Positions 18,633-28,600 of a stretch of DNA of 64,000 nucleotides are shown in pieces. Each line of letters opens with the position of its first letter. Positions within the stretch are counted from its first letter, which is position 1. The stretch is from UBA966 sp046350355. Its GTDB lineage: Bacteria > Planctomycetota > Phycisphaerae > Phycisphaerales > SM1A02. Below the pieces are notes generated by a model. That model was given only the letters and a program-made list of their open reading frames with translations, searched no databases and was not told where the DNA came from. The stretch is from assembly GCA_046350355.1 (NCBI GenBank), contig JAXMAN010000002.1, positions 186,001-250,000 of the forward strand, read 5' to 3'. The position numbers and the translations under genes were made by a program.

Positions 18633-20567
18633 ATGCGCCAGGAACGGCTCGAGGCACTGGAATCGTGGGTGGAGCGCGTGGCGCGGTCGAAGCCGCGCCT
18701 GTACCGCGCGCAGCTCGTCGCGCTGGTGATCGCGGCGTACATCTTCCTCGCCTCGGTCGCGGCGCTGATGCTGCTGGGGCTGGTGGCCGCGGTCGTGCTG
18801 CCGATCAAGGCGTTCAGCGGCGGCACCATCAAGCTGTCCCTCCTCCTCGCGGGCTTCTGCGGCGGCGTGCTCTGGCTCATCGCGCGCGCCGTCTGGGTGC
18901 GGCTGCACGAGCCCGAGGGAAAGGAGCTGCGCCGCGAGGACGCGCCCGAGCTGCACGCGCTCGTGGACCGGCTGCGCGCGCAGCTCCAGTCGCCGCCGAT
19001 CCGCCGCGTGCTGCTCACGGGCGAGGTGGGCGCGGCGGTCTCCCTGAACCCCCGCCTGGGCGTCCTCGGCTGGCACCGCGCGACGCTCATGCTGGGACTC
19101 CCGCTGATGGAGGCGCTCTCGCCGGAGGAGTTCACTGCGGTGCTCGCGCACGAGTTCGGCCACATCGGCCGCGGCCGCGGACGGATGGACCAGTGGCTCT
19201 TCCGCACCTTCCGCACCTGGGAGCGGATCGCCGAGCACAGCGCCCAGGGCAAGGACCTGGGTTCACGGGCGATGGGCTTGGTCCACAACCTGTACTGGCC
19301 CGTGCTCTCCGCCTACTCGGGCGTCTTCGCGCGGTCGCAGGAGTTCCTGGCCGACCAGACCTCGGTGGAGGTGGTGGGCGCCGCGCCCGCGTCGCGCGCG
19401 CTCGCGCGGATCGTGCTCGTCGACCGCTGGCTCGACGAGCACTACTGGAAGCCCCTGCGCGCGCGCGCCGGGGAGGCTCCCGAGCCGCCCGCGGACACCG
19501 TCGCCGCGCGCATGCGGATGGTGCGCGAGCCCGCGCCGGCCGCGGAGTCGGTCCGCTGGCTGCGCGAGGCGCTCGCGCGCGCGACGCCGCCGCTGGCCTC
19601 GCACCCGAGCCTGCGCGCACGGCTCACGGCGCTCGGGGTCGATCTGGAGCGCCTGCGCCTGGACGAGGTGCCCCTCTCCGCGCACCTGGCGCCCCCGCGC
19701 AGCGCGGCGCAGCAGTTCCTGGGTGCGCGCGCCTCCGCGCTCGCCGCCGAGCTCGGCGCGGAATGGGCACAGCTGTACGCGCCCCTGTGGAAGTTCCAGG
19801 CGGCCACCGACCGCAAGCGGCGGGAGCTCCTGCAGCGGCCGCTGCAGATGGTGGACGGGCGGCCGAGCGTGGAGGACCTCCTCGACCGCGTCGACGCCCT
19901 CGAGTCGCTGGACGACACCGCGGCGATGGAGCCGCTGCTGCGCGCCGCGCTGCAGCTGGACCCTGGCTGCCACGCCGCGCGCGGCCGTCTGGGCGCGCTG
20001 CTGCTGGAGCGGGACGATCCGGCGGGCATCGAGCTGCTGGAGCGCGTCGCCGCCGAATCGCCCGTCTACGCGTCGACGGCGCTCCGCGCGCTCAACGACT
20101 TCCACGACCGCCGCGGCGACCACGAGCAGGCGCGCGCCGTGCGCATCCGCGCGGACCAGCAGGGGCGCGAGCTCTCGAAGGCGCTGAAGGCCTGGAGCAA
20201 GCCGCGCCGCAAGGATGCGTACGCGGCGGAGCCGCTGACGGAGGAGCAGCTCCGCCGGCTCTGCGAGATCTTCGTGGCCGAACCCGACATCGCGGAGGTC
20301 GGCCTGGTGCGCAAGCAGGTGCCCGGCCATTCGGGCGTGGTCGGCCGCTACCTGGTCATGCGCGTGCGCCGCGGGTTCTGGCGCAGCTTCATGCGCACCA
20401 AGGAGACGGACGCCGAGATCGAGCAGCGGATCCTCGATCGGATCACCGACGTGCTCTCGCCCGGTCCGCTGCGCTGCTTCGCCGACCGCTCCGAGCATGC
20501 GCGCGTCGTCAAGCGCGTCCTGCGCGTCCCGGGCGCGCGGATCTACCTGCGGCCGAAGAAGTCCTGA
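18633..20567 (+). CDS. M48-family membrane zinc metalloprotease with C-terminal extension
   Basis: 644 residues. Two membrane segments (about 30-58 and 66-86) are followed by a gluzincin domain with HEFGH at 173-177 and a downstream EFLADQTSVEVVG block carrying the third zinc ligand Glu and conserved Asp, as in HtpX/Ste24-like proteases. From about residue 410 the chain is a helical, TPR-like region (paired helices with repeated L..A..LDP spacing), then a basic C-terminal domain to 644. The family degrades misfolded membrane proteins, but the C-terminal extension is not part of HtpX. Start: the ATG at 18633 is preceded by GGAGG, 29 bases after the previous gene. Confidence 0.88.
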   Translation: MRQERLEALESWVERVARSKPRLYRAQLVALVIAAYIFLASVAALMLLGLVAAVVLPIKAFSGGTIKLSLLLAGFCGGVLWLIARAVWVRLHEPEGKELRREDAPELHALVDRLRAQLQSPPIRRVLLTGEVGAAVSLNPRLGVLGWHRATLMLGLPLMEALSPEEFTAVLAHEFGHIGRGRGRMDQWLFRTFRTWERIAEHSAQGKDLGSRAMGLVHNLYWPVLSAYSGVFARSQEFLADQTSVEVVGAAPASRALARIVLVDRWLDEHYWKPLRARAGEAPEPPADTVAARMRMVREPAPAAESVRWLREALARATPPLASHPSLRARLTALGVDLERLRLDEVPLSAHLAPPRSAAQQFLGARASALAAELGAEWAQLYAPLWKFQAATDRKRRELLQRPLQMVDGRPSVEDLLDRVDALESLDDTAAMEPLLRAALQLDPGCHAARGRLGALLLERDDPAGIELLERVAAESPVYASTALRALNDFHDRRGDHEQARAVRIRADQQGRELSKALKAWSKPRRKDAYAAEPLTEEQLRRLCEIFVAEPDIAEVGLVRKQVPGHSGVVGRYLVMRVRRGFWRSFMRTKETDAEIEQRILDRITDVLSPGPLRCFADRSEHARVVKRVLRVPGARIYLRPKKS

Positions 20568-20576
20568 AAACGAGAA

Positions 20577-20605
20577 AGGGGCGGGACTCGTGCGAGTCCC
20601 GCCCC
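20577..20605. terminator. Bidirectional intrinsic terminator between convergent genes
   Basis: A 13-bp GC-rich inverted repeat (20578-20590 with 20593-20605). In the minus-strand direction it is followed by TTTCTCGTTTTC, a good tract for ending the repeat-protein gene. In the plus direction only ATT follows, so it is weaker for the M48 gene. Confidence 0.75.
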
Positions 20606-20633
20606 ATTGCGTCTCTGGTACGGCGCGCCTGCG

Positions 20634-23600
20634 TCAGCGCGTCGAGTCGTAGGTCGGTCCGCCGTCGCCGACCGGGGACGACTTCTTGCTGCGGGGCACG
20701 AACACCTTCACGGTGCCGCTCGCGCTCCCGCCGGCCGTCGTGGCCGTGAAGCTGACGTGGTAGACGCGGCCGTTGCTTCCGCCCTTGCGCTCGGCGCGCA
20801 GGAGGAAGGTGCCGTTGCTGCGGATGACCGCGTCGATCGGGGTGTCGCCATCGCCGCAGCCGTTGGTCGGCTCGTCCTGGCGGATGCCCGTGATCGTGAT
20901 GCGCAGCGTGCGCGTCGGGTCGGGGATGCCCGTGATGCGCATGCAGACCATCTTGTGGTTCGGGGGCCACAGGATGTTGTCGCAGTCGTCGCAGTCGCCG
21001 CGGTCGCCGCGGTCGTCGTCGTCGCCGCAGCCGTTGTTGTTGCCGTGGCCACTGTTGCCGCCACCACCGTTGTGGTTGCCGCCGCCGTTGCCGCCGCAGC
21101 CGTCGCGGTCGTCATCGTCGCACTGCGTGGCGCACGCGCCCGAGATGTTCGGGGCGCTCGCCACGTCGCGCACGGTCACCGTCGTGGTGGCCGTCGAGAC
21201 GCCGTTGTACGGATCGCGGACGGTGAGGCTGAACTTCAGGACCGCGCCCGAGGCCGAGACCATCGGGGCGGTGAAGCTCGGGAAGGCGGTGTTCGCGCCC
21301 GAGAGGGTCACGGTCGGGCCGGAGACCTGCGCCCACTGGAAGGTGAGCGGGTCGCCGTCGGGATCGCTGCTGGCCGATCCGTTGAGGGTCACGCTGGAGC
21401 CCTCGTTGACCGTGAGGTTGCCGCCGGCGACCGCGATGGGCGCATGCGGGATGTTGGTGACGACCACGTCCACGTTGCCCGTCCCGGTGGCCCCGTTGGG
21501 GTCGGTGACGGTCAGGCGGAAGGTGAGCGTCTGGCTCGCGGCAGGGTTGCCGCCGGTGGTCACCATCGGAGAGACGAAGGAGACGTTCGCGCCCGAACCG
21601 CTGAGCGAGACCGTCGGACCCGCGATCTGCAGCCACTGGTAGGTGAGCTGCGACTGCTCCTCGGTGTCGGGATCCTGGCCCTGGCCGATGAGCGTGACGG
21701 TCGTGGCCTCCGGCGTGGTCATGTTGGCCGGGGGCTGCGCCGTCGGTGCGCGGTTCGCGTTGGCGACGTGGATCGTCACGTCGCTGCTGGCGGTCTCCCC
21801 GAAGCCGTCGTCGACGGACAGGCGGAAGACCAGGTCCGCCTCGGCGTTGGTCACCGAGGGGGCGGTGAAGCTGGCCGAGAGGCCCGAGGCGCCCGAGAGG
21901 GCGACCGCGGGACCCGAGACCTGCTGCCAGCTCGCGCTGAGCGTGTTGCCATCGGGATCCGAGGCGGTGCCCGCGAGCACGACCGAGGAGCCTTCGACCA
22001 CGGTCTGCGCCGCGCCGGCGTCGCAGACGGGCGGGTGGTTCACGTAGCTCACCGTGATCGCGACGTCGTCCTCGGCGGTGCCGCCGTATCCGTCGTCCAC
22101 GCTCAGGTGGAAGGTGAGCACCGCGCCGGCCGGGCCGACGTCGGGGGCCGTGAAGGCCGGCATCGCCGTGTTCGCGCCGGCGAGCGTGACCGGCGTGCCG
22201 CCGGTCTGCGTCCAGGCGTACGCCAGCGAGTCGCCGTCGGTGTCGGCGCTGTTGCCGCCGTCGAGCGTGACCACGGCGCCCTCGATGACCGAGCGGTCGG
22301 CGCCCGCGTCCGCGATGGGCGCGTTGTTCACGTTGTTCACGCGGACATTCACGGTGTCGACCGAGCTGGTTCCGAAGGGGTCGGTGACCGTGAGCTCGAA
22401 GGTGAGCGTCGTTCCGCCCGTCACGCCGCCCATGCTCAGGGCCGGCGCCTGGAAGGTGGGGCTCGCGGTGTTGCCACCCGCGAGCGCGACCATGGGCGAT
22501 CCGAGGATCTGGGTCCAGCTGTAGGTCAGCGTGCCGTTGTCGGGATCGAAGCTGCCGGCGCCGTTGAGGGCGACCGAGTCGAGCTCGTTCACGCTCAGGT
22601 CGGCGCCCGCGTCGGCCAAGGGCGGGTCGTTCACGTTGTTCACGTGCACGATCACCGTCGAGGGGCCGCTCTCCATGTTGCCGTCGCTGACGACGAGCTG
22701 GAACTTCAGGTCGATCGTGCCCTGCACGGCGGAGACCGAGGGGGCGACGAAGCTCGGCGTCGCCGTGTCGCCGCCGACCAGCGTCACGGCCGGCCCGAAG
22801 CCCGGCACCTGCGACCACTGGTAGGTGAGCGTGCCGGCATCCGGGTCGTAGCTGCCCGTGCCATCCAGCGCGACGCTGGAGGACTCGGGGGCGGAGAAGT
22901 CCGCGCCGGCGACCGCGATCGGAGGCTGGTTGATGTTCGAGACGTTGATCGTCACCGTGTCGGTGACGGCGGGGTTGTTGCCGTCGCTGCCGCTGAGCTC
23001 GAAGACCAGGACCGCGCCGGCGGGCGGCACGGCGGGGGTCACGAAGCTGGGCGTGAGCGTGTTCGCGTTCGAGAGCGTCGCCGCCGGGCCCGAGACCTGC
23101 GTCCAGGTGACGGTGACCGGGTCGTTGTCCGGGTCGCTGACGCTGCCGTTGAGGAGGACCGTGTCGCCCTCGCCGACGCCCTGGTCGGCGCCCGCGCTGA
23201 CGAAGGGGGGCTGGTTGGTCACGATCGTGGTGGCGATCGCGACGCCGGTGTAGTTGACGATCGCGGTTCCACCATTGAAGACGCCGACGTCGACGAAGTA
23301 GCGGCCGCTCGGGTTGGAGCCGTCGGCGAAGGTGCCGCCGACGAAGCGCCAGACGTCGCCGCCGAGGTCGGGATCGGTCTCGATGCCCACGAACTCCGCC
23401 ACCAGGCCGGTGCCCGAGAAGCCGATGCCCGCGGGGATGTAGCTGTAGAGCGAGTAGGGCAGGCCGTAGGTCGGGTCGGCGAAGCTGCCGCCGGAGACCG
23501 TGATGTGGCCCTTGTAGCAGACGAGGCTCTCGGCGACCGTGCCGCCGGTCATGGAGACCGTGCCGCCGTTGCTCAGCTCGTCGCCGCCACCCGAGGCCAG

Positions 23601-23990
23601 GAAGCCGATGCTTCCGCCGGAGAGGGTGATCTGCGCGTCGTCGAAGGTGAGCGCGGTGAGGATCGAGTTGTCGCCCCCCTGCAGGTGGATCACGCTGGTG
23701 CCGTGCGCCTGCATGTCGAAGCCGACGAAGGTCGCTCCGTTGAGGTAGACGACCGCGTCGGACCAGGAGTAGAGGGAGTCGAAGACCTTGGCCGTCGAGT
23801 TGGTGGCCGTGACACCGGAGACGGCGGCGTAGCCGGAGTCGATGCCGACGCTGATGAACGAGAAGTCGTCCAGCAGGTCAAGGTTGTTCGGACCGGGCGT
23901 GCTCACGAACACATCGGTCGCGAACGCGGCCGCGGCGAAGATGCCGGCGGCGGCAAGCGAGGCGGTTCTCAGTCGCACGGAGATCGACAT
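20634..23990 (-). CDS. Large secreted protein with seven Ig/PKD-like repeats
   Basis: 1118 residues. A signal peptide (to about AFA-T, residue 24) leads a Gly/Ser-rich beta domain of about 235 residues. Seven tandem repeats of 95-102 residues follow, each opening with N.PP.A.AGAD, containing the calcium-type loop S.DPD.D.LTY.WTQVSGP, and closing with VTV.V.NV. Next comes an Asp/Asn/Gly/Cys-rich linker (CDDDDRDGCGG and similar), then a 90-residue module beginning LWPPNHKM, found at the ends of many secreted bacterial adhesin-like proteins. Likely surface or matrix protein with adhesive or carbohydrate-binding roles; the exact function is unknown. Start: the ATG at 23990 has AAGGAG 9 nt upstream; a TATCCT lies about 65 nt before it. 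There is no PEP-CTERM tail. Confidence 0.88.
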   Translation of the reverse strand: MSISVRLRTASLAAAGIFAAAAFATDVFVSTPGPNNLDLLDDFSFISVGIDSGYAAVSGVTATNSTAKVFDSLYSWSDAVVYLNGATFVGFDMQAHGTSVIHLQGGDNSILTALTFDDAQITLSGGSIGFLASGGGDELSNGGTVSMTGGTVAESLVCYKGHITVSGGSFADPTYGLPYSLYSYIPAGIGFSGTGLVAEFVGIETDPDLGGDVWRFVGGTFADGSNPSGRYFVDVGVFNGGTAIVNYTGVAIATTIVTNQPPFVSAGADQGVGEGDTVLLNGSVSDPDNDPVTVTWTQVSGPAATLSNANTLTPSFVTPAVPPAGAVLVFELSGSDGNNPAVTDTVTINVSNINQPPIAVAGADFSAPESSSVALDGTGSYDPDAGTLTYQWSQVPGFGPAVTLVGGDTATPSFVAPSVSAVQGTIDLKFQLVVSDGNMESGPSTVIVHVNNVNDPPLADAGADLSVNELDSVALNGAGSFDPDNGTLTYSWTQILGSPMVALAGGNTASPTFQAPALSMGGVTGGTTLTFELTVTDPFGTSSVDTVNVRVNNVNNAPIADAGADRSVIEGAVVTLDGGNSADTDGDSLAYAWTQTGGTPVTLAGANTAMPAFTAPDVGPAGAVLTFHLSVDDGYGGTAEDDVAITVSYVNHPPVCDAGAAQTVVEGSSVVLAGTASDPDGNTLSASWQQVSGPAVALSGASGLSASFTAPSVTNAEADLVFRLSVDDGFGETASSDVTIHVANANRAPTAQPPANMTTPEATTVTLIGQGQDPDTEEQSQLTYQWLQIAGPTVSLSGSGANVSFVSPMVTTGGNPAASQTLTFRLTVTDPNGATGTGNVDVVVTNIPHAPIAVAGGNLTVNEGSSVTLNGSASSDPDGDPLTFQWAQVSGPTVTLSGANTAFPSFTAPMVSASGAVLKFSLTVRDPYNGVSTATTTVTVRDVASAPNISGACATQCDDDDRDGCGGNGGGNHNGGGGNSGHGNNNGCGDDDDRGDRGDCDDCDNILWPPNHKMVCMRITGIPDPTRTLRITITGIRQDEPTNGCGDGDTPIDAVIRSNGTFLLRAERKGGSNGRVYHVSFTATTAGGSASGTVKVFVPRSKKSSPVGDGGPTYDSTR
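21165..23216 (-). repeat. Seven tandem protein-coding repeats of about 285-306 bp
   Basis: Repeat starts on the minus strand are at 23216, 22931, 22631, 22328, 22040, 21755 and 21449. Each unit encodes one Ig/PKD-like domain. Unit sizes differ slightly and the repeats are diverged, so they are old duplications rather than recent copies. Confidence 0.85.
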
Positions 23991-24257
23991 GTCTGCGGCT
24001 CCTTGTGGGTGGTGCGCCGTCCACGCCTCATGGCCGAGGTGCGGCGGCGGATCGAGGATAACGGAGTCTTTTCGGCTGTCATCTCCCAAGTCCTTGGATT
24101 CATGGTGATTTCAACCGCGCGCTCGCGATAACCCCGTGCAGTCCATGGTGTCGCTGCGAGGCGCATCATTCTTTCAAGCGCGCACGCGTGCATCGCCGAT
24201 ACCACCAGGTTTTGCGCTGCGCGGTCGTGCGCGATCGCGCCGCGGAGGCATCGCGTG
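23991..24257. other. Intergenic region upstream of the repeat-protein gene
   Basis: 267 bases, more AT-rich than the coding DNA. It holds the ribosome site and a TATCCT hexamer (minus strand, 24060-24055) for the repeat-protein gene. Candidate -35 boxes (TTGAAA, TTGGGA) are present but badly spaced. No gene seen. Confidence 0.35.
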
Positions 24258-24293
24258 AAAAAAGACATGGGCGGCCCGTGAAGGCCGCCCATG
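24258..24293 (-). terminator. Intrinsic terminator of the PEP-CTERM gene
   Basis: An 11-bp stem (24266-24276 with 24283-24293) with a 6-nt loop. In the minus direction it is followed after CT by six T residues (24263-24258). It lies 38 bases after the stop at 24331. Confidence 0.85.
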
Positions 24294-24330
24294 CGATGCA
24301 CTTGGAGTGTGCTGACCGAAGCCGTGTCGC

Positions 24331-24942
24331 TTACTTGCGACGGCGGCCGCGGATGCCCATCGCGCCGAGCGCGAGAGCGGCGAGACCCGCGGGGCCGGGG
24401 ACCGCACCCGCGTTGATCGCGGCGCCGGTGTCCTCGTACGCGTAGTCGACGAACGAACGGGTCGTCACCGTGGCGCCGACCTGGATGCGCATCCAGCCGT
24501 AGCGGACCTGGCTGGCGGCGTTCACGAAGCGGAAGCCGACGATGTTGGCCGCGTTGAGCGTCCACGCACCGGCGCCGGTCGAGGTGTAGGCGCCGCTGGT
24601 GTAGGTGCTCGAGCCGCTGATCGAGGTGCCGGCCGCGAGGCTGGCGACGCCCGTGCCCAGGGTCACGTAGGCGTTGGTGCCGGGGATGCCCGAGGGGTTG
24701 AAGAAGTTCAGCGTGGTGCCGGACCAGGGGTTGACGTCCCAGCCGGGGACGCCCGAGCCGGGGCCGTCGACGAAGGCGCCCGTCTCGATGTTCAGGTACG
24801 TGCCGTCCGTGTTGGCCGGGATCACGTGGTTGAACGAGGTGTAGACGATGGCCGCGTTGGCGGCGGACGCAACCGCAGCGGCGCCGACGGCGGCGATCGC
24901 GCAGGTGGTCATGTGCTTCTCGATGCGGTTCAGGAGACTCAT
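24331..24942 (-). CDS. Secreted PEP-CTERM protein
   Basis: 203 residues. A signal peptide (HMTTCAIAAVGAAAVASA, cleavage near ANA-A) precedes a Gly/Thr/Ser-rich beta domain (about 35-175). The tail is a typical sorting signal: VPGPAG, a hydrophobic helix (LAALALGAMGI) and the basic end RGRRRK. Such proteins are surface-attached by exosortase processing. The ATG at 24942 is preferred because GGAG lies 9 nt before it; in-frame ATGs at 24966 and 24957 add only MYEMEFGN. Monocistronic, with its own terminator. Confidence 0.85.
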   Translation of the reverse strand: MSLLNRIEKHMTTCAIAAVGAAAVASAANAAIVYTSFNHVIPANTDGTYLNIETGAFVDGPGSGVPGWDVNPWSGTTLNFFNPSGIPGTNAYVTLGTGVASLAAGTSISGSSTYTSGAYTSTGAGAWTLNAANIVGFRFVNAASQVRYGWMRIQVGATVTTRSFVDYAYEDTGAAINAGAVPGPAGLAALALGAMGIRGRRRK

Positions 24943-25201
24943 GTTTCCAAACTCCATTTCGTACAAAGGGTCAACGCGGGCAACGCCGCTCGCAGGACAC
25001 AGCCCGCGCTGGGAACGGATCTACCCCCACAGGCAGACCGTGAAAATGGGCGATTCCCCACTTCCGATTGCAACCTTAACCCCGGTTCATGAAATGGCAA
25101 GCAATTCGGGGCGGGAAGGGGCCCGCGGAGGGGTTCTTGCACCCTCCTCGCGCCCGCTGGGTCGCCCGGCCTCGGGCGCAGTCCGCGCGAGACTCCCGTA
25201 A

Positions 25202-25555
25202 CTACTCGGGGGGACGGACCCGGACATTTTCGCGGACCTGGGCCGCTGCAGGGGGTGCAGCGCTGGTCCGGACCCCGAGCGCGCCCAAGACCCGCCGAAC
25301 CGCCCAGATCGTCAGCCCGACGATGAGGGTGAGCAGGATCGCCGCAACCGCCAGGACGACGACCGGGATGACCACGACCAGGATGAGGACCAGAACCACG
25401 ATCCGCACCGCCAGGCGCACGAGACCCGCCAGGCACCCCGGGCCCGAAGCTCCCGGGGAGGGACCCCGGCGGGGGCCGCCACCCGGACCAGCGCCGTCCA
25501 CGCCGGAGGTGAAGACCTCCACCTGCTTGACGACGATCGTGCGCTCGGGCTCCAT
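25202..25555 (-). CDS. Small single-pass membrane protein of unknown function
   Basis: 117 residues. A short N-terminal strand (ERTIVVKQVEVFTSG) and a Gly/Pro-rich stretch are followed by a long hydrophobic region at about 45-85 (Val/Leu/Ile-rich, one long or two close helices). A polar tail ends in RVRPPE. No family recognised. There is no Shine-Dalgarno sequence, but a TACGAT hexamer lies 10 nt before the ATG, matching the leaderless pattern of other genes here and supporting this start. It is divergent from dnaE. Confidence 0.6.
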   Translation of the reverse strand: MEPERTIVVKQVEVFTSGVDGAGPGGGPRRGPSPGASGPGCLAGLVRLAVRIVVLVLILVVVIPVVVLAVAAILLTLIVGLTIWAVRRVLGALGVRTSAAPPAAAQVRENVRVRPPE

Positions 25556-25565
25556 CGGCGGGAGG

Positions 25566-25594
25566 ATCGTACGCCGCGGGCGCCGTCCTACGAT
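25566..25594. promoter_or_regulatory. Divergent TACGAT -10-like pair between the membrane-protein gene and dnaE
   Basis: Identical TACGAT hexamers face outward: minus strand 25571-25566, ending 10 nt before the ATG at 25555; plus strand 25589-25594, about 45 nt before the dnaE ATG. Together they form an inverted repeat with a 17-bp centre. The minus-strand site predicts a leaderless transcript and the plus-strand one a leader of roughly 38 nt. Confidence 0.4.
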
Positions 25595-25639
25595 GCGCGC
25601 GCTGGGCAGGAAGCCCGGCGGAAGGCAGTCGCGACGGCC

Positions 25640-28600
25640 ATGGCAACGCAACCCGCCCCCGGCACGGAGGCCACAGACGCAGCATCGGGCGCGGGCGCCC
25701 CGGGCTTCGTCCACCTGCACCTGCACAGCGAGTACTCGCTGCTGGACGGGGGCAACCGGATCGAGCGCCTGGTCAAGCGCGTCAAGGAGCTGGGGATGGA
25801 CGCGGTGGCCGTCACGGACCACGGCAACCTCTTCGGCGCCTTCGAGTTCTACGGGACCGCGCGCGAGCACGGCATCAAGCCGATCCTGGGGATCGAGGCG
25901 TACGTCGCGCTGGGCGACCGGCGCGAGCGCGTGCCCACCGGCATCGCCGACGGCGGCTTCCACCTGGTGCTGCTGGCGCAGAACCTGGAGGGCTGGCGCA
26001 ACCTGCTGCGCCTCTCCAGCGACAGCTTCCTCAACGGCTTCTACTACAAGCCGCGCATGGACAAGTCGACGCTCGCGGAGTGGAACCGCGGGCTGATCGC
26101 GATCAACGGGCACCTGGGGTCGAGCCTCGCCTACCACCTGGAGCAGTTCGCGCGCACGAACCAGCAGCGCCACTGGGAGGCGGCGGTGGAGGAGGCGCGC
26201 TGGCACCAGCAGGTCTTCGGCCCCGACGACCGCGGCGAGCCGCGCTTCTACATCGAGCTGCAGCGCCACGTGGACGAGCAGGAGCGCATCAACCCGCTGC
26301 TGAAGAAGCTGGCGCGCACGCTGGGGCTGCCGCTGGTCTGCGACAACGACGCGCACTTCCTGCGCCGCCAGGACCACGACACCCACGACACGCTCTGCTG
26401 CATCTCGATGGGCAAGACCAAGGACGTGCCCGACCGGCTGAAGTACCCGGAGGAGCTGTACGTCAAGAGCCCCGCGGAGATGCACGCGCTCTTCTCGCAG
26501 GACGATGCCGAGCGCGAGGCGCTCGCCAACACCGTGCGCATCGCGCAGCGTTGCGAGGTGGCGCTCCCCAAGGGCGAGAGCCACGCGCCCGTCGTGCGCG
26601 TGCGCCACCCGGGCCGGCGCGCGGCGTACGACCCCGCGAAGGATGGCGACCTCACCGAGTGGTACAAGGCCTACTGCCGCACCTTCGAGCTGCTGCCCTT
26701 CGACCAGACGAAGGAGCCGGAGCTGGACGCGGCCTCGCTGCGCGCCGAGTGCGACCGCGCGCTGCGCGACCTGAGCGAGGCGGGCGTCGTCTGGCGCTAC
26801 GGCCCGGAAGGTGCGACCGCCGAGGTGCGCGCGCGCCTGGAGCGCGAGCTCGAGGTCCTCTCGAGCAAGGCGATCAGCGCCTACTTCCTCATCGTCTGGG
26901 ACTTCGTGAACTGGGCGCGCCAGCAGGGGATCCCCGCGACGGCGCGCGGCTCGGGCGTGGGCACGATGGTCGGCTACGTGCTGGGCCTCTCCAACGCGTG
27001 CCCGGTGCGCTACGGCCTGCTCTTCGAGCGCTTCACCGACCCCGACCGCGCCGAGTACCCCGACATCGACATCGACATCTGCCAGGACGGGCGCGCGAGC
27101 GTCATCGGGCACGTGCGCCAGAAGTACGGGCACGTCGCGCAGATCGCCACCTTCGGGCGGCTGAAGGCGAAGGCGGCGGTGAAGGACGTCGCGCGCGTCT
27201 TCGGCCTGACGCCGGGCGAGGGGCAGCGCATCGCCAACCTCGTGCCCGGCGAGCTGGACATCACCCTCGACCGCGCGCTGCAGCAGAACCCCGACTTCAA
27301 GGCCGCCTACGAGGCCGAGGAGAGCGTGCGCCGCGTCGTCGACACCGCGCGCGAGCTGGAGGACCACGCGCGCAGCCAGGGGATCCACGCCGCGGGCGTC
27401 GTGGTGGCGACGCGGCCGCTCGACTCGATCGTGCCGCTCTGCCGCTCCGCCGGCGGCGGCGACGAGGTGGTCACGCAGTGGGACGGCCCGACCTGCGAGA
27501 AGGCCGGCCTCCTGAAGATGGACTTCCTGGGGCTGCGCACGCTCAGCACGATCGAGCTGGCGAAGAAGATCATCCGCGGCTCGCTCACCGAGGAGGCGAT
27601 CCACCGCGCGGTCGGCCGCGAGCCCGGCGACGGGCGGCCGCATCCGCTGGACCTCGACCGCATCCGCTTCGACGACCAGCGCGTGCTCGACCTCTTCCGC
27701 CGCGCGGACACGGGTGGCGTCTTCCAGTTCGAGTCCGCGGGCATGCGCCGGCTGCTCTCGGACATGCAGCCCGACCGGCTCGAGGACCTGATCGCGGCGA
27801 ACGCGCTCTTTCGCCCCGGTCCGATGGACCTCATCCCCGACTACAACGCGCGCAAGCACGGGCGCCAGGCGGTCCCCTCGGTGCACGAGGTGGCCGACCG
27901 CTACACCGCCGAGACCTACGGGATCATGGTCTATCAGGAGCAGGTGATGCAGGTGCTCCACGGCCTGGGCGGGATCCCGCTGCGCGCCGCGTACACGATC
28001 ATCAAGGCGATCAGCAAGAAGAGGGAGGACGTGATCGGGCGCGCGCGCGGCGACTTCGTCGCGGGCGCGGTCTCGCGCGGCGTCGCCGAAGGCAAGGCGA
28101 ACGACCTCTTCGACCTGATCGTGAAGTTCGCCGGCTACGGCTTCAACAAGAGCCACTCGACGGGCTACGCGATCATCGCGTACCAGACCGCGTACCTGAA
28201 GACCTACTTCCCCAACCACTACATGGCCGCGGTCCTCTCCTACGAGAGCCAGGCGCAGAAGGTGGAGCAGTGGGCGATCTACCTGGAGGAGTGCCGGCGC
28301 ACCGTCTTCCCCGACTCCACGCCGCAGAAGCCGCACGTGGGCGTCGAGGTGAAGCCCCCCGACGTCAACCTCTCCGACGCGGACTTCAGCGTCGTCTACC
28401 TGGAGGGCGAGCCGCACGACGCGGTGCACGGGCACGTGCGCTTCGGGCTCAAGGCGATCAAGGGCTCCGGCGAGACGGCCATCGGCGCGATCGTGCAGGA
28501 GCGGCGCACCGGCGGGCGCTTCAAGGACATCTTCGACTTCTGCGAGCGCGTCGACCTGCGCTCGGTGAACCGCGCGACCATCGAGGCGCTCGTGAAGGGG

